NCBI GenBank assembly: GCA_025356715.1
Contig: JANXRU010000287.1
Location: forward strand, 1 to 9,178
DNA length: 9,178 bases
Direction: 5' to 3'
DNA from: Bacteroidota bacterium
Lineage (GTDB): Bacteria > Bacteroidota > Bacteroidia > B-17B0 > B-17BO
Position 1 is the first letter of the stretch, and every line of letters begins with the position of its first letter. Below the pieces are notes generated by a model. The model saw nothing but the letters and a program-made list of their open reading frames with translations, did not search any database and had not been told where the DNA came from. Below, in pieces: positions 6,382-9,178 of this stretch. The translations under genes were made by a program, and so were the position numbers.

Positions 6382-7845
6382 ATGAAATTATTAAGCGACA
6401 TATTATATAAAACAAAACTTGCGGAAGTTATTGGCTCAACGCATATCGCTATATCTTCTGTTACGTTTGATTCCCGTCAAGTAAAAAAAGATTCGTTATT
6501 TATTGCCACTAGAGGAACTCATGCAGATGGGCATCAATTCATAGATAAAGCGATAGAAAGTGGAGCGGCAGCTATTGTTTGCGAAGTACTACCATTACAT
6601 CAGAAAGAGCATATTACATATGTTAAAGTACTTGATTCCTCTGAAGCCCTTGGTTATATTGCATGTAATTATTTTGATAATCCTTCAGAAAAATTAAAAT
6701 TAGTTGGTATCACTGGAACTAATGGTAAAACAACAACCGTTACATTACTATTTAATTTATTTAGAGGCTTAGGATATAATGTCGGATTACTTTCTACTGT
6801 AGAAAACAAAATAAACAACACTGTTATTCCTTCTACACACACAACACCTGATGCTCTTAAGTTAAATGAGTTACTAGCCGAAATGATTGAAAAAGGTTGC
6901 CAGTATGCCTTTATGGAGGTTAGTTCTCATGCCATTGTACAACACCGTATTACTGGTATCAAATTTACTGGCGCTGCATTTTCAAACATTACACATGATC
7001 ATTTAGATTATCACAAAACATTTGATGAATATATTAAAGCAAAGAAAAAATTCTTTGATGATTTACAAGACGACTCTTTTGCCTTAACAAACAAAGACGA
7101 TAGAAACGGCTTAGTCATGTTACAAAACACGAAAGCAAAAAAATACTCTTACGGATTAAAATCAATTGCTGATTTTAAATGCAAGGTTATGGAAAATCAT
7201 TTAAATGGATTGCTCCTAAGCATAGATAATCAGGATGTGTGGGTGAAATTGATAGGATCATTTAATGCCTATAATATATTAGTGGTTTATGCTGTATCTC
7301 TATTATTAAAACAAGATAAAGTTTCAGTATTAACTACACTCAGTAATTTAAATTCAGTTGAAGGAAGGTTTCAATATATAAAATCAAAAAGTGGAATTAT
7401 AGCGATTGTTGATTATGCGCATACGCCTGATGCTTTGAAAAATGTATTGGAAACAATTAAAGATATTAGAACAGGTAACGAACAAGTTATTTCGTTAATA
7501 GGATGTGGCGGAGACAGAGATGCTGCTAAGCGTCCTATTATGGCTCAAATTGCTTGTGAGTATAGCACTAAGGTTATCCTAACAAGTGATAATCCTCGCA
7601 GCGAAAACCCAGAAGATATTTTAAATCAAATGCAAGCAGGCATTAGCCCTGTTGATGCAAAAAAAACATTACGTATTAGCGATAGAAAAGAGGCTATTAA
7701 GACCGCTTGCTCTTTTGCAAAAGATGGAGATATCATTTTAATAGCAGGTAAAGGGCATGAAAAATATCAGGAAATAAAAGGTGTGAAACATCACTTTGAT
7801 GATTTTGAAATTGTAAAAGAAGTATTTGAATTATTAACTAACTAA
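6382..7845 (+). CDS. murE: UDP-N-acetylmuramoyl-L-alanyl-D-glutamate--2,6-diaminopimelate ligase MurE
   Basis: MurE is the cytoplasmic ATP-dependent ligase that adds the third residue of the peptidoglycan stem peptide. The 487 residues have the three Mur-ligase domains: an N-terminal UDP-binding domain (1-105, with SSVTFDSRQVKKDSLFIATRG), a central ATPase (106-330) with P-loop GITGTNGKTT (109-118), EVSSHAI (179-185) and SNITHDHLDYH (201-211), and a C-terminal domain (331-487) with DYAHTPDAL and GKGHEKYQ. In the latter, DNPR (403-406) is the established signature of meso-diaminopimelate-specific MurE, as opposed to the lysine enzymes, so mDAP-type peptidoglycan is predicted. The likely carbamylated lysine is Lys221 in EYIKAKKKFF. 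The ATG lies 75 bp after ftsI, past an inverted repeat, and follows an A-rich GGGAAAAG stretch that may serve as a weak ribosome-binding site. Confidence 0.97.
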   Translation: MKLLSDILYKTKLAEVIGSTHIAISSVTFDSRQVKKDSLFIATRGTHADGHQFIDKAIESGAAAIVCEVLPLHQKEHITYVKVLDSSEALGYIACNYFDNPSEKLKLVGITGTNGKTTTVTLLFNLFRGLGYNVGLLSTVENKINNTVIPSTHTTPDALKLNELLAEMIEKGCQYAFMEVSSHAIVQHRITGIKFTGAAFSNITHDHLDYHKTFDEYIKAKKKFFDDLQDDSFALTNKDDRNGLVMLQNTKAKKYSYGLKSIADFKCKVMENHLNGLLLSIDNQDVWVKLIGSFNAYNILVVYAVSLLLKQDKVSVLTTLSNLNSVEGRFQYIKSKSGIIAIVDYAHTPDALKNVLETIKDIRTGNEQVISLIGCGGDRDAAKRPIMAQIACEYSTKVILTSDNPRSENPEDILNQMQAGISPVDAKKTLRISDRKEAIKTACSFAKDGDIILIAGKGHEKYQEIKGVKHHFDDFEIVKEVFELLTN

Positions 7846-7922
7846 AAAACTAAAACTCCACTTAAACTGACAACACAGTCATTTCAAGCGAAGTCGAGAA
7901 ACGAAAAAAGAAATATAACACT
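7846..7922. other. Gap between murE and mraY
   Basis: A 77-bp non-coding gap holding the repeat-like element annotated at 7878-7902. No promoter box, convincing terminator or Shine-Dalgarno is visible, so mraY is probably transcribed with murE. Confidence 0.5.
7878..7902. repeat. Probable copy of a dispersed Bacteroidota intergenic repeat
   Basis: The stretch GTCATTTCAAGCG followed directly by AAGTCGAGAAAC closely resembles a short element that I recognise as very common between genes in Bacteroidota (usual form GTCATTTCGAGCG, then AAGTCGAGAAA or a close variant). It is imperfectly palindromic: TTTC (7882-7885) pairs with GAAA (7898-7901), and CG (7889-7890) with CG (7895-7896) around an AAGT loop. 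Its base composition is richer in G+C than the flanking gap. Recognition is from memory; no other copy lies in this window. Confidence 0.55.
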
Positions 7923-9178
7923 ATGTTTTACTATCTATTCCACTACTTAGATCAACACTTCAACTTCCCCGGAGCTGGTGTGTTTCAGTACATTTCTTTT
8001 AGAGCTGCTTTAGCGTTAATGACTTCGTTAATCATCTCGATGTTATTTGGCAAACGTATCATTAGTTATATTCAGAAAAAACAAATTGGCGAAACCATCA
8101 GAGAGCTTGGATTAGAAGGACAAACAGCTAAAGCAGGGACGCCGACTATGGGCGGTCTTATTATTTTGGCAGCCATTATTATTCCTACATTATTATTTGC
8201 TAAAGTTCACAATATCTACATTGTCATCATGCTTATTTCAACCGTATGGCTTGGAAGCATAGGTTTTATTGACGATTACATTAAAGTGTTCAAAAAAAAC
8301 AAAGAAGGTTTGCAAGGAAAATTTAAAGTAGTTGGGCAAATAGGCATAGGTTTATTAGTAGGTGCTGTATTTTATTTTCATCCTGATGTAGTAATTAAAG
8401 AACGAGTTGTTGCAAATAGTTCAAGCTATTATGAAAGTCAAAATTTTAATGATGCAACAGGAAGTCAAAAGAATTTAGCTATTCCTAAATATGCTACGTC
8501 ACCAATAAAAACAATCAAAACAACTATTCCATTTTTAAAAAATAATGAGTTTGATTACGCTAGAATGGCTTCTTTTATGGGGGATAAGGCACAACAATAC
8601 GGTTGGTTAATTTTTATTCCCATTGTTATTTTAATTGTAACTGCCGTGTCTAATGGCGCTAATATCACAGATGGCATTGATGGATTAGCGGCAGGAACAA
8701 GCGCCATTATAGGCGCAACCTTAGGTATCTTAGCTTATGTCAGTGGTAATACTATTTTCGCCGATTATTTAAATATCATGTACATCCCAAATACCGGAGA
8801 GCTTGTCGTGTTTATGGCAGCCTTTGTTGGAGCTTGCGTTGGGTTTTTATGGTACAATGCATATCCGGCTCAAGTATTTATGGGCGATACAGGTAGCTTG
8901 GCAATAGGCGGTATCATTGCCGTATTTGCAATTGCTATTCGTAAAGAATTATTGATTCCGATTTTATGTGGTGTGTTTGTAGTAGAGAACGTATCGGTGA
9001 TTTTACAAGTATATTATTTTAAATACCAAAAGAAAAGACACGGACTCGAATTCGCCAAAGCTAATCGCTTATTTAAAATGGCACCATTGCATCATCATTA
9101 TCAAAAATTAGGTTTTCATGAATCAAAAATTGTGATGCGTTTTTTCATCATCGGAATCATGTTAGCCGCATTAACTAT
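7923..9178 (+). CDS. mraY: Phospho-N-acetylmuramoyl-pentapeptide transferase MraY (3' end cut by window edge)
   Basis: An integral membrane enzyme that transfers phospho-MurNAc-pentapeptide from UDP to undecaprenyl phosphate, forming lipid I. The 418 codons present show all family signatures: [11 protein letters not shown] (70-80), GFIDDYIK (114-121, catalytic Asp117 and Asp118), [15 protein letters not shown] (244-258), [12 protein letters not shown] (319-330) and the MAPLHHHYQ loop (386-394). About ten hydrophobic segments are visible. The frame is still open at the edge, at a point (GIMLAALT) where homologues have only a few residues left. A loop of about 70 residues (154-226), rich in Ser/Asn/Lys, makes it longer than the roughly 360-residue proteobacterial enzyme; this seems usual for Bacteroidota. 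The ATG at 7923 gives a canonical N-terminus (MFYYLFHYL) and follows murE by 77 bp. Confidence 0.96.
   Translation, partial: MFYYLFHYLDQHFNFPGAGVFQYISFRAALALMTSLIISMLFGKRIISYIQKKQIGETIRELGLEGQTAKAGTPTMGGLIILAAIIIPTLLFAKVHNIYIVIMLISTVWLGSIGFIDDYIKVFKKNKEGLQGKFKVVGQIGIGLLVGAVFYFHPDVVIKERVVANSSSYYESQNFNDATGSQKNLAIPKYATSPIKTIKTTIPFLKNNEFDYARMASFMGDKAQQYGWLIFIPIVILIVTAVSNGANITDGIDGLAAGTSAIIGATLGILAYVSGNTIFADYLNIMYIPNTGELVVFMAAFVGACVGFLWYNAYPAQVFMGDTGSLAIGGIIAVFAIAIRKELLIPILCGVFVVENVSVILQVYYFKYQKKRHGLEFAKANRLFKMAPLHHHYQKLGFHESKIVMRFFIIGIMLAALT

Noticed and set aside
2283..9178. A novel system hidden in the dcw segment
   Set aside because: All six plus-strand genes match standard dcw families in standard order with intact key residues, and no extra gene, fusion or mobile element is inserted among them.

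Overview
The window is a stretch of a Bacteroidota (Bacteroidetes) chromosome. The evidence is an AT-rich sequence, almost no Shine-Dalgarno sites, a TAnnTTTG-type promoter box, a Bacteroidota-type FtsL, a class B PBP ending in a PASTA domain and an enlarged MraY of about 420 residues. I cannot place it below phylum; Flavobacteriia- or Sphingobacteriia-like lineages are both plausible.

Layout: positions 7-1926 hold two minus-strand genes, transcribed acyltransferase first (1926-1072) and then a lipoprotein with a TPR-like tail (1047-7), 24 bp apart. Positions 1927-2282 are a divergent intergenic region. Its right end carries four 10-bp units with AAAGTGG cores (2191-2230) and a TAnnTTTG promoter box (2240-2247). 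This is the expected binding array and promoter for MraZ control of the division and cell wall (dcw) operon. From 2283 to the right edge every gene is on the plus strand in classical dcw order: mraZ, rsmH, ftsL, ftsI (PBP with PASTA), murE, and mraY, which is cut by the window edge within a few codons of its expected end.

How the genes work together: MraZ probably represses its own operon through the upstream array. RsmH methylates 16S rRNA. FtsL and the transpeptidase FtsI are septal divisome proteins. MurE adds the third stem-peptide residue (meso-diaminopimelate, judging by its DNPR motif), and MraY loads the finished UDP-MurNAc-pentapeptide onto undecaprenyl phosphate. The acyltransferase and lipoprotein are probably envelope-related but are not dcw members.

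I found no undescribed system: no mobile element, CRISPR array, tRNA, rRNA or defence locus. The points worth a second look are small: the phased MraZ-box array, consecutive GTG and TTG starts for ftsL and ftsI, a four-ATG overlap between mraZ and rsmH, a perfect 11-bp inverted repeat between ftsI and murE, and what looks like a copy of a dispersed Bacteroidota intergenic repeat between murE and mraY.
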